A model generated the notes under the pieces. The model was not told where the DNA came from and ran no database searches. It saw only the letters and a list, made by a program, of their open reading frames with translations. DNA of 64,000 bases, from NCBI GenBank assembly GCA_947447265.1, contig CANFKC010000018.1:20620-84619 (forward strand). The letters run 5' to 3'. How positions within the stretch are numbered: the stretch's first letter is position 1; each line of letters starts with the position of its first letter. Position numbers and translations under genes: made by a program. Positions 44,733 to 52,364 of the stretch are shown here, piece after piece. The DNA is from Chitinophagaceae bacterium. GTDB taxonomy: Bacteria > Bacteroidota > Bacteroidia > Chitinophagales > Chitinophagaceae.

Positions 44733-47030
44733 CTACCCCACAATCTTAATCTTAGCATAGTTCAGCATGATCTTTTTAACGCCATGGCCTGCACCGAAGT
44801 CGATGCCTGCAATGCGGTTGTTAGCGCCGCCTTCCAGCGACTGAATGGTGCCGAAACCGAATTTCGGGTGCTGCACTTTCATGCCGACTTCCATTTTTTC
44901 GGGTGCATCGCCTTCAAAATTCGCGGGTGGCGTGTAGGCTGGTGTTTGTTGTTTAGCCTGTTGCGTAGCAGCCAGCTTGTCGGCCAGTTTCTTTAAGGAA
45001 GGCACTTTATCAAAGTTTTCATTCTGGAAGCTCGTTCCACCCCTTGTGGGGGTATTGGAGCCCGGGCGGTTGCTGATACCTGTAAACGTGCGGTCAATGT
45101 AGGAAACCGGTATTTCCTGTATAAACCGGCTTTCTTCATTCTGTACAAGACTGCCGAAACGGTAGCGGCTATTGGCATAGGTAACCCACAGGCGCTCTTT
45201 GGCGCGGGTTATAGCTACATAAAACAGGCGGCGTTCTTCTTCCAGTCCGGCCCTGTCGTAGAGGCTCATCTGGCTGGGGAATAATGTTTCTTCCAGCCCT
45301 ACCGAAAATACGCATGGGAATTCCAGTCCTTTGGCCGAGTGGATGGTCATCAACTTTACAACGTCAATATCATCGCCATTCTGGTTCTCCGTATCGGTTT
45401 GCAACGATACCTGCTGCAGATAGCTACCCAGGCTTTTATCCAGCAATTCACCTTCTTCGTCAGGGGTTTCGGTAAATTCTTTAATGGAGTTGAGCAACTC
45501 CTGTACGTTCTCATAACGCGCAAGGCCTTCAACCGTTTTATCGTTATATAGTTCCTGCACGAAACCGGTATGCTTACCTACCGCAAACGCCACATCATAG
45601 GCATTCTTGGTTTGCAGCATGGTCTGGAAACTCTTTATCATCATCACGAACTGGTCTATTTTGGCATGGCCGCTGCCATGTTCCATAAGTTCCCAAAGGG
45701 TTTTATCCTGTTCGTGTGCGGTAACAATAATTCTGTCCAGGCTGGTTTTACCAATACCACGAGCCGGAACGTTAATAATACGTTTCAGATTCTCTTCATC
45801 GCGGGTGTTGACAATCAGGCGCAGGTAGGCCAGGTAATCTTTTACTTCCTTACGGGTGTAGAACGATACGCCACCATATAATTTGTAGGGTATGTTCATG
45901 CGCCTCAGGCTTTCCTCGAAAGAACGGCTTTGCGCATTGGTGCGGTACAGAATAGCAAAATCTTTATTGGCATAGTGGTTACGCATCTGCTGTTCCTTAA
46001 TAGCATCGGCGACAAAGCGGCCTTCGTCATTATCGGTCATGGTGCGGGCGAGCACTATTTTATCGCCTTCCTTATTGTTGGTCCAGAGTTCTTTAGGTAT
46101 CTGGTTCTGGTTATTGCCGATAACGTTGTTGGCTACATTCAGTATGTTGGTAGTACTGCGGTAGTTCTGTTCCAGCTTTACCACTTTTACATCGTCATAA
46201 TCATCCTGAAACTGTAATATATTCTGCACTGTAGCACCGCGGAATGAATAGATACTCTGTGCATCATCGCCTACCACGCAAATATTTTCGCGGCGGGCAC
46301 CCAGCATTTTTATAATAGCATACTGGGCAGTATTGGTATCCTGGTACTCATCAATCAATATATAATGGAATCTGTGTTGGTACTTTGCCAAAACATCAGG
46401 AAACTTGGTGAGCAGTATGTACATATTGTACAACAGATCATCAAAATCCATGGCGCCGTTTTTCATGCAGCGGTTAGCATATGTAGCATAGATATCTGCC
46501 ATCAGTGGGCGGGGTGCATTGCCGCGTGTATCTTCCTGCTGAATGTGCGGGTCGTTGCGATATTCTACCGGGCCGATAAGCGCATTTTTTGCTGCACTGA
46601 TACGATTGTAGATGTAGGCAGGCTTGTAATGCTTATCGTCAAGGTTCATTTCCTTTACAATATCTTTAATAACACCTTTGGCATCATCAGTATCGTAAAT
46701 GGTGAAATTAGCCGGGTATCCCAGCTTTGTAGCATCTGCGCGCAGCAGGCGGGCAAATATGGAGTGGAACGTACCAATGTATAAATTGCGCGCTTCGCTG
46801 TTGCCTAATGCTTTTTCCACACGCTCCTTCATTTCAGCGGCGGCCTTATTGGTAAATGTAAGTGCAAGTATATTAAAAGCGTCAACGCCATTCTTCATCA
46901 GGTGCGCAATACGGGTGGTCAATACTTTAGTTTTACCGCTGCCTGCACCTGCAACTATCATTATGGGGCCATCAATATGCTGCACTGCTTCCAGCTGGTT
47001 CGCATTCAGTCCCTCTAAATATTTATGCAT
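44733..47030 (-). CDS. UvrD/PcrA-type ATP-dependent DNA helicase
   Basis: Superfamily 1A 3'-5' helicase used in excision repair and replication restart. The 765-residue protein starts with the Q-motif LNANQLEAVQH and Walker A AGAGSGKT (27-34). Helicase motifs follow in order: TFTNKAAAEMKERV, DEYQDTN (motif II), GDDAQSIYSFRGA (III), LEQNYRS (IV), TIHSAKGLEF (V) and VAITRAKERL (VI). The C-terminal tail has the PcrA/UvrD Tudor-like VGMKVQHPKFGFGTI. Length is typical. It is separated from neighbours by about 70 bases upstream and a repeat element downstream. Confidence 0.96.
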   Translation of the reverse strand: MHKYLEGLNANQLEAVQHIDGPIMIVAGAGSGKTKVLTTRIAHLMKNGVDAFNILALTFTNKAAAEMKERVEKALGNSEARNLYIGTFHSIFARLLRADATKLGYPANFTIYDTDDAKGVIKDIVKEMNLDDKHYKPAYIYNRISAAKNALIGPVEYRNDPHIQQEDTRGNAPRPLMADIYATYANRCMKNGAMDFDDLLYNMYILLTKFPDVLAKYQHRFHYILIDEYQDTNTAQYAIIKMLGARRENICVVGDDAQSIYSFRGATVQNILQFQDDYDDVKVVKLEQNYRSTTNILNVANNVIGNNQNQIPKELWTNNKEGDKIVLARTMTDNDEGRFVADAIKEQQMRNHYANKDFAILYRTNAQSRSFEESLRRMNIPYKLYGGVSFYTRKEVKDYLAYLRLIVNTRDEENLKRIINVPARGIGKTSLDRIIVTAHEQDKTLWELMEHGSGHAKIDQFVMMIKSFQTMLQTKNAYDVAFAVGKHTGFVQELYNDKTVEGLARYENVQELLNSIKEFTETPDEEGELLDKSLGSYLQQVSLQTDTENQNGDDIDVVKLMTIHSAKGLEFPCVFSVGLEETLFPSQMSLYDRAGLEEERRLFYVAITRAKERLWVTYANSRYRFGSLVQNEESRFIQEIPVSYIDRTFTGISNRPGSNTPTRGGTSFQNENFDKVPSLKKLADKLAATQQAKQQTPAYTPPANFEGDAPEKMEVGMKVQHPKFGFGTIQSLEGGANNRIAGIDFGAGHGVKKIMLNYAKIKIVG

Positions 47031-47102
47031 AACGGCAAATTTACGTAATTGCCGCCGCCTGATTCCCGTATTTTATTAACAGTATTGTTAACTGCTATAA
47101 GC

Positions 47103-48041
47103 CTATACCAAACCCGTAAGTTTCATGCCTGGGCCCAGGCCGAAATTGGCCATTTTATAGCCCGGGAAATAGCCTTCTTCGGTATAGATAACTTCCAGCT
47201 TAAGAGCAAAACCATCTTTGGTCATTACCAGGAAGCCATTTTGCGGGTCGACGGTAAGAATGCTGCCTGGTCTGTATGCTGAAGTATCGCCAGAAAGATT
47301 GATGATGGATGCATCGCAAACGCCTAATGTCCAGCCATTAACAATGGTAGGTGCACCGCTTTTTGACATCGGGTTACAAGCATTAATGAGCGCAATAAGA
47401 TCGATGGCTGTGGTGTTTTGCCAGTCCAGGTAAACCTGTTCGGTTTTGAGGGCAGGGTAGTACACGGCCTTGCTCTCATCTTGCCCGGTCGATGGTACAT
47501 TACCATCGGCCAGCATTTTCAATACCTTTTTGCACATGTCTGCGCCCTGCTGTGCAAGTTGTGCGCTCAGCATACCATAGGTAAAGTGGGTCGGAAAGTT
47601 GAGCTCTTCCCGCAAAATAATATTACCGGTATCGAAACCGGCATCCATCTGGTGCACAGTTGTGCCGGCAATAGTTTTTTTCTGCTTTATACTTTCAAAA
47701 ATAGGGTCAGCACCGCGCATTTCGGGCAGCAGGCCATAGTGGAAATTAATGAAGCCGTACTTGGGTATAGCTAAAAGAGCAGCCGGTATGCGGAAAGGGA
47801 AAGTCATTACCAGCACAACATCGGGCTGTACTTCTTCCAGCCATCCTTTAAGCTGGGCGCCAAATTTTTTCCGTGTAAATATGGTTAATGGCACATTATA
47901 CATCATAGCAAAATGCTCATATACCGGTATTATATCCACCTTAGTATTAGCAATACCAAGTGCTGCTATCTTCTTTTCGTTCAATAGATCCTGTATGGCA
48001 GTTTGTGCCAGGCGGCTATTGCAGAGTACTGCTATTTTCAT
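47103..48041 (-). CDS. Formyltransferase-fold protein (Fmt-like)
   Basis: A 312-residue protein of the formyltetrahydrofolate-dependent transferase family. The catalytic triad is complete: N99 and H101 in NFHYGLLPEMRGADPI and D137 in MDAGFDTG, with the spacing of methionyl-tRNA formyltransferase. A C-terminal beta-barrel-like domain follows (about 205-312). It is shorter and more diverged than housekeeping Fmt, so it may be a second Fmt or a sugar-amine formyltransferase. The frame extends to 48116, but the ATG at 48041 is taken since it directly begins the Rossmann strand MKIAVLCNS. It is 52 bases downstream of the binding-protein gene in the same direction. Confidence 0.8.
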   Translation of the reverse strand: MKIAVLCNSRLAQTAIQDLLNEKKIAALGIANTKVDIIPVYEHFAMMYNVPLTIFTRKKFGAQLKGWLEEVQPDVVLVMTFPFRIPAALLAIPKYGFINFHYGLLPEMRGADPIFESIKQKKTIAGTTVHQMDAGFDTGNIILREELNFPTHFTYGMLSAQLAQQGADMCKKVLKMLADGNVPSTGQDESKAVYYPALKTEQVYLDWQNTTAIDLIALINACNPMSKSGAPTIVNGWTLGVCDASIINLSGDTSAYRPGSILTVDPQNGFLVMTKDGFALKLEVIYTEEGYFPGYKMANFGLGPGMKLTGLV

Positions 48042-48093
48042 GTTGTACTGTTTTTTATATCCCCTGGCTATGTTAGCGGCGATTAGTTGAAAT

Positions 48094-49245
48094 TTAATCC
48101 AAACATCCGTACACATTAAACCAGGAAGTAACGCTTCCTACTAAATGGGCTATTTCATGGTCGAGTTCCTTGCGTTCTTGAGTTATGCTGGCTGCATCAA
48201 CTTCGGCCCCGGGTGTTAGTATACACATTCCATTTGCCTCATTTTCAGTAATGGTTGCGGCGTATAAAGGTCCATGGCTGTTATGTGTGTCTTTGTCAAT
48301 TGTAATTTTCCCACGCGGACCAGTGAAGGAGAAATTTTCCAACAACGCAATCCGGTCGGCTGTATCATCGGCTTCAAGTGCTTTGGCTACCAGGATACCC
48401 GCTTCCCAGCTGAGTAACGAGAATACATTTGCGACACGTTTCTTACTACTCATCCCTGCAATAAACGCTTTATTTTCCGGTTTATCAAGGCCGGTTGCCC
48501 ACGCTACGACAGTATTTACATCAGTGCCGGGATAAGGAGCCTTTGCCAGCCATACTTCTTCTGCAACAAAGGGAGCTGCATAGATGTGATGCCTCGTATA
48601 TTCTTCTTCCGCTTCCATGGCACCAAACAGATCTAAGGTCATATCGCCGCAGGCTGCAGCCATAACAGCAGTAGATGGGTTTTCTTTCAGGAAGGCAGTG
48701 AGCGGCTCCAGCGTAAAATCGGCTTTCAGCAGCTTGGTTATGTGGTTAAAAGCGATGTTGGAACCGATATCGTTTACGCCCTGGAAAAAACCAAAGGCAG
48801 ACCTATAGCCTGAATCGTAGAAGGATGAGGTATATGCAAAGTCTTTATCGCCTAGCTCAGCAGCTATTTTCGGCATTAGCTTGCAACCGAGGGTGCCGTC
48901 AAGCGACAGGGTAAAAATGTGCTGCTGTTTGTATTCAGGTCTGGCTATCTGGTAACCGGCATCGAGGGCGATGAATATCGCTCCTGAATTTACGAACAAG
49001 GGCTGGATCATTTCAGCAGTATTGGGGTTTACGTAGCCTGCTATGAACTCAACTCCCTCAAATAACATTTTTTCGCAGGCGGTATATATGTCTTTATCGC
49101 TGCCACCTACACCTATACCGGCAGTTTTTATCTCTGCATCTTTTATGCCGCAATTGGCGAGGCTGCACTTAAGCCCATCAAGGAAATCAAAATTGATGGA
49201 GGAGTACATGGAAGAACGTGGTATCAATAAGCCTATCTGTGTCAT
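48094..49245 (-). CDS. Type 1 periplasmic-binding-protein fold without signal peptide
   Basis: A 383-residue protein resembling the substrate-binding component of branched-chain amino acid (Leu/Ile/Val) transporters: TQIGLLIPRSSMY, then a GGSDKDIYTACEKML segment, IAGYVNPNTAEMI, YTSSFYDSGYRSAFGFFQGV and a C-terminal lobe with SLLSWEAGILVAKAL. The ATG at 49245 starts right at the first beta strand. An alternative start at 49323 adds 26 residues that do not form a signal peptide. So the protein seems cytoplasmic, unlike transporter subunits. No permease or ATPase is near. It may be a sensor or a part of a pathway with the neighbouring formyltransferase; this is inference. Confidence 0.7.
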   Translation of the reverse strand: MTQIGLLIPRSSMYSSINFDFLDGLKCSLANCGIKDAEIKTAGIGVGGSDKDIYTACEKMLFEGVEFIAGYVNPNTAEMIQPLFVNSGAIFIALDAGYQIARPEYKQQHIFTLSLDGTLGCKLMPKIAAELGDKDFAYTSSFYDSGYRSAFGFFQGVNDIGSNIAFNHITKLLKADFTLEPLTAFLKENPSTAVMAAACGDMTLDLFGAMEAEEEYTRHHIYAAPFVAEEVWLAKAPYPGTDVNTVVAWATGLDKPENKAFIAGMSSKKRVANVFSLLSWEAGILVAKALEADDTADRIALLENFSFTGPRGKITIDKDTHNSHGPLYAATITENEANGMCILTPGAEVDAASITQERKELDHEIAHLVGSVTSWFNVYGCLD

Positions 49246-49404
49246 TTGTTTGCTGGTAATTTGTGGTAAAAGTATATCGTAAATTCTGGTGTTGCAATAG
49301 CGGATCCTGTTTGCTATATGCATGAATAGGGTTGATAAAAATACTTTTTTGGAGTGTTAACCGGGTTAAAAAGTATGCCAATTTGTTACAAGGCGGGGCA
49401 AGAG

Positions 49405-49437
49405 TAAAAAAAGCTGCCTCAATAATTTTGAGGCAGC
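49405..49437 (-). terminator. Terminator of the collar-protein genes
   Basis: GCTGCCTCA (49413-49421) pairs with TGAGGCAGC (49429-49437) and runs into T residues on the minus strand, 26 bases after the last collar gene. Confidence 0.85.
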
Positions 49438-49462
49438 CTTATTGCTTTGTGTTTAATGCTTT

Positions 49463-49990
49463 TTAGTTCCTTGATGGAAAAAGGCCCTGGGTACAAATAT
49501 TGTAATACATAGCCAAATAAGGAGTCTGTATATTAACTGGCTGGCTGCCACCTGCGATACCTGCAGTGCTTTCAGCAACGTTGAATTGTACATCAGGTGC
49601 TGTTGCGGTATAGTTTGCAGTAGCACCACCTCCTAAATAATTATTCTGGGGGTCGTTGCTTTCAGATGCTATCTGGTTAGCTTTTACTGTTACAGCATGC
49701 TGGTGGGTTGGCATTTGGTTAAGGAGGATGGTTGTATTTTCAACACCACCTTTCTGGCCCCAGGTCCAGGTGCCTAATGAAGGCGAAACGCCCTGGCCAA
49801 TTACCCTGCGGCCGCGAAGGTCAGGCAGACCAAAGGTCTGCACGCCATTGCCGCCGAAAGTAGTACCTAACAGAGCGAACAATGCCTGGTTTTGCTGAAT
49901 AGATATTAATTGCCCTTCGCAAGACATCCAACCCCTGGGTGCGAAACTAAATGCCATTGGCACTATCGTGCCCATATAAAATTCTGTCAT
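49463..49990 (-). CDS. Tail collar domain protein, copy 3 (MdpB-like)
   Basis: A 175-residue protein of the phage tail collar/MdpB family. The N-terminus FYMGTIVPMAFSFAPRGWMSCEGQ, the FALLGTTFGGNG and LPDLRGR stretch, and the tail ending NICTQGLFPSRN are diagnostic. The middle has GVENTTILLNQMPTHQHAVTVKAN, typical of collar proteins. No signal peptide is visible, so export (if any) must use a different route. Last of three tandem paralogues with the same ending FPSRN; a terminator follows. Stand-alone MdpB-like genes occur outside phages and their function is not settled. Confidence 0.85.
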   Translation of the reverse strand: MTEFYMGTIVPMAFSFAPRGWMSCEGQLISIQQNQALFALLGTTFGGNGVQTFGLPDLRGRRVIGQGVSPSLGTWTWGQKGGVENTTILLNQMPTHQHAVTVKANQIASESNDPQNNYLGGGATANYTATAPDVQFNVAESTAGIAGGSQPVNIQTPYLAMYYNICTQGLFPSRN

Positions 49991-50080
49991 TTTTGAATGT
50001 TTTTTAGTTTTTTGAATAATATTTTACGTTTTCATGCTGCTGTGAAAAAGTACCTTCCGGTACGTTAACACCCCACCTTA

Positions 50081-50605
50081 TTAGTTCCTTGATGGGAAAA
50101 GACCGGTTAAAGCAATATTATAATACGTACATAGATAAGGGTTGAGGATACCCAGCGGCATATTGCCACCATTCAGTGCAGCTTTTGCCCCATTGGCATT
50201 CATATTAACATCAGGTATTGAAGCAGTATAGTTAGTTGGGCCGCCGCCACCTAAGAAATTATTCTGAGCGTCGTTGCTTTCAGACTCTATCTGGTTTGCT
50301 TTAATTGCGATACTATGGCCATGGCTAGGTAAATTATTTGTAGTCAATGTTACAGAGGTTGTCCCAGCCACTTGACCCACCGCATAAATAGCACCGCCCG
50401 GCATAGCGCCCTGGCCTATGATAGAACGGCCACGAAGATCAGGCACTCCGAAAGTTGATGTGCCATTACCACCGTAGGTAGTTCCCAACAGAGAGTAAAG
50501 GGCAGTATATTGTGATATGGCTAATAATTGGCCTTCGCAGGTTGACCATCCGCGTGGTGCAAAGTTAAAAGCCATTGGTAAGACTGAACCTATAAAAACG
50601 TCCAT
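50081..50605 (-). CDS. Tail collar domain protein, copy 2
   Basis: A 174-residue paralogue: MDVFIGSVLPMAFNFAPRGW, SLLGTTYGGNG, VPDLRGRSIIGQG, then NNLPSHGHSIAIKANQIESE and ending LTGLFPSRN. Separated by 59-90 bases from the other two collar genes; no terminator lies between, so the three probably share a transcript. Variation is greatest in the middle (about residues 70-85 and 115-155), where the exposed loops of collar domains lie. Confidence 0.85.
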   Translation of the reverse strand: MDVFIGSVLPMAFNFAPRGWSTCEGQLLAISQYTALYSLLGTTYGGNGTSTFGVPDLRGRSIIGQGAMPGGAIYAVGQVAGTTSVTLTTNNLPSHGHSIAIKANQIESESNDAQNNFLGGGGPTNYTASIPDVNMNANGAKAALNGGNMPLGILNPYLCTYYNIALTGLFPSRN

Positions 50606-50664
50606 TTTGTATATTTTTTAAAAATTGAATAATGTTGTTAAAATCGGTTTACTAATTTTTTAAA

Positions 50665-51189
50665 TTAATTCCTCGATGGGAATATACCTTCAAAAGCAAT
50701 ACAGTAGAACATAGCCATGTAAGGGTTTACAATGCTGAAAGGCATATTGTTACCCACTTGTGATGTTGTTGCTGCTGCAGTATTCAACTGCACATCTGTA
50801 GCTGAATTAGTGTAATTGGTTCCCGCACCACCGCCAAAATAGTTATTTGCAGGGTCATTACTTTCTGACTCAATCTGGTTAGCTGAAATAACCACCAGGT
50901 GATTGTGGGCTGGCATAGTATTAAGCGTCATTGTAGCCGTTGTTGCACCCGCCGCTTCGCCTACATCGTAGCTTGCCAGGCCCGGTCCTTGTCCTTGACC
51001 AATAATTGTACGGCCACGCAGATCAGGGATCTTAAAAGTTGTCTGGCCATCACCACCATACATAGTACCCAGCAAGCTGAATAATGCTGTATTCTGCGCA
51101 ATGGATAATGCTTGTCCTTCGCAGGAATACCAACCTAATGGTGCGTATTTAAACGCAAAAGGCATTACTGCCCCTAAAAATGGTTCCAT
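50665..51189 (-). CDS. Tail collar domain protein, copy 1
   Basis: First gene of the collar trio, 174 residues: MEPFLGAVMPFAFKYAPLGWYSCEGQ, SLLGTMYGGDG, IPDLRGRTIIGQG, NTMPAHNHLVVISANQIESE, ending FEGIFPSRN. All three share NQIESESND or NQIASESND with a following NN(Y/F)(L/F)GGG. A TAGGTTTG promoter box lies 46 bases upstream on the same strand, with a CGTATTTATA motif just beyond. Confidence 0.85.
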   Translation of the reverse strand: MEPFLGAVMPFAFKYAPLGWYSCEGQALSIAQNTALFSLLGTMYGGDGQTTFKIPDLRGRTIIGQGQGPGLASYDVGEAAGATTATMTLNTMPAHNHLVVISANQIESESNDPANNYFGGGAGTNYTNSATDVQLNTAAATTSQVGNNMPFSIVNPYMAMFYCIAFEGIFPSRN

Positions 51190-51234
51190 AATTTTTGTTA
51201 GATTTTAAAAGTTTACAATTTATTATCAACAATA

Positions 51235-51242
51235 CAAACCTA
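51235..51242 (-). promoter_or_regulatory. -7 box of the collar operon
   Basis: TAGGTTTG on the minus strand matches TAnnTTTG and lies 46 bases before the first collar gene's ATG. Confidence 0.55.
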
Positions 51243-51269
51243 TAAATTTATTTCGTAAAAAAAAACAGG

Positions 51270-51283
51270 TATAAATACGTAAT
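51270..51283 (-). promoter_or_regulatory. CGTATTTATA motif upstream of the collar promoter
   Basis: On the minus strand the sequence reads ATTACGTATTTATA. The core CGTATTTATA recurs at 52127 and, with C for A, at 52058. Its position just upstream of the -33 region suits an activator site. The regulator is unknown. Confidence 0.4.
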
Positions 51284-52057
51284 TATTCGGCCCTGTTAAA
51301 TATAGAACTCCTTAAAATATTAAACATAAATCCACATGATAGTACTCAAGCGGATTTTCACGGATAAGTGGCCAAATTTTGAGATAAAATATTTTAAACG
51401 AATTTGTTTAACCCTGCTTTTTAACGCTTTTAGACGTGTTATGTTATTGTAAACCCTGCTTTCCGGTTAATGCGCTGCACGACTGCTACTCAATATCCGC
51501 TGTTACAGATTAATGGCAAGATGATGTACCCGGTAAATATATTCACGCGCCTTTAGTACCTTTTGGACCTTAGGGCCATAATACACTGTGCCTTGGAGGG
51601 TTTTTAGCATAAAATGCTGCATAAATGATTTATTCCATATACCCAAGGCGTTAGCGTAATGGTTACATGATACATTGTACTCTCGGGAAGTGTAAAAGGA
51701 TGATAAAAGCTGTTATGCCATTTGAACTTCAAAAATCCGCATAAGTCTGGTTGGTTTAGCGCCTGCTTTGCGATCGTCTGCCACTTTACGTTGAAACCAG
51801 CATGCCGAAATTTGCGGTCTACCAATGATCTGTCATCAAAATTATTTTTCACGTTTTACGTAGCGACGCAAAATCTTGCATCTCTAAATATTTGGGTCTG
51901 TTAGTCGCTGGATAAATTAATAAAATTGATAGCAACTTATTATAAACAGTATAATCTGATTATCAACCAAAAAGGCCGATGCGGAGCACGCTACCGCTCA
52001 TAGTGTAATAATGGTCGGCTTTGGAGATAGGAGGATAAACATCAACTAAGCAAAATA

Positions 52058-52069
52058 CGTATTTCTACG
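52058..52069 (+). promoter_or_regulatory. CGTATTTCTACG site
   Basis: One of two 12-bp sites, 69 bases apart, in the upstream region of the giant repeat gene; near-palindromic ends CGTA/TACG. Confidence 0.4.
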
Positions 52070-52126
52070 CAAGATCACATTTTGCAAATGGCTCTTAGTC
52101 AGTCAAAAAAAAGAAAAATCATTAAC

Positions 52127-52138
52127 CGTATTTATACG
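52127..52138 (+). promoter_or_regulatory. CGTATTTATACG site
   Basis: Second 12-bp site, differing from the first by one base. A possible -7 box (TATCTTCG, one mismatch) lies about 50 bases downstream at 52189-52196. Confidence 0.4.
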
Positions 52139-52364
52139 TAATAACAATTAAATAACTGAGACGAATTCTAATTCACTCATTTTAACTTTATCTTCGCAAA
52201 AAATTCATCGCTATAACTATTTTACATATTTTATCTGGTATAATATAGAACAGGTATGTTGTGTAAATATGTGTCGTTTAGCACCGTTTGCGCTTACAAT
52301 AGTTAGAAGAATAATGGAGTAAAGTTTTCAGCAATTAAATATAGCTCTCTTAAAACAAGTTAAA

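Larger units (their letters stand above)
51284..52364. other. Long non-coding region between collar genes and the giant repeat gene
   Basis: More than 1 kb without a convincing gene. Short frames exist (for example minus strand 51604-51852, 82 residues, rich in His, Phe and Cys) but they lack recognisable domains, promoters or good composition. Stretch 51960-52030 holds small GC-richer words. Near the 3' end two CGTATTT[A/C]TACG sites (52058-52069 and 52127-52138) precede a TATCTTCG box at 52189-52196. I see nothing else that I can name. Confidence 0.5.

Noticed and set aside
49463..51189. Prophage
   Set aside because: Collar domain genes alone; no integrase, portal, terminase, tail tube or lysis gene nearby.
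51604..51852. Minus-strand frame of 82 residues in the long intergenic region
   Set aside because: No recognisable domain, no promoter, unusual composition. Kept only as a possible remnant, not called as a gene.
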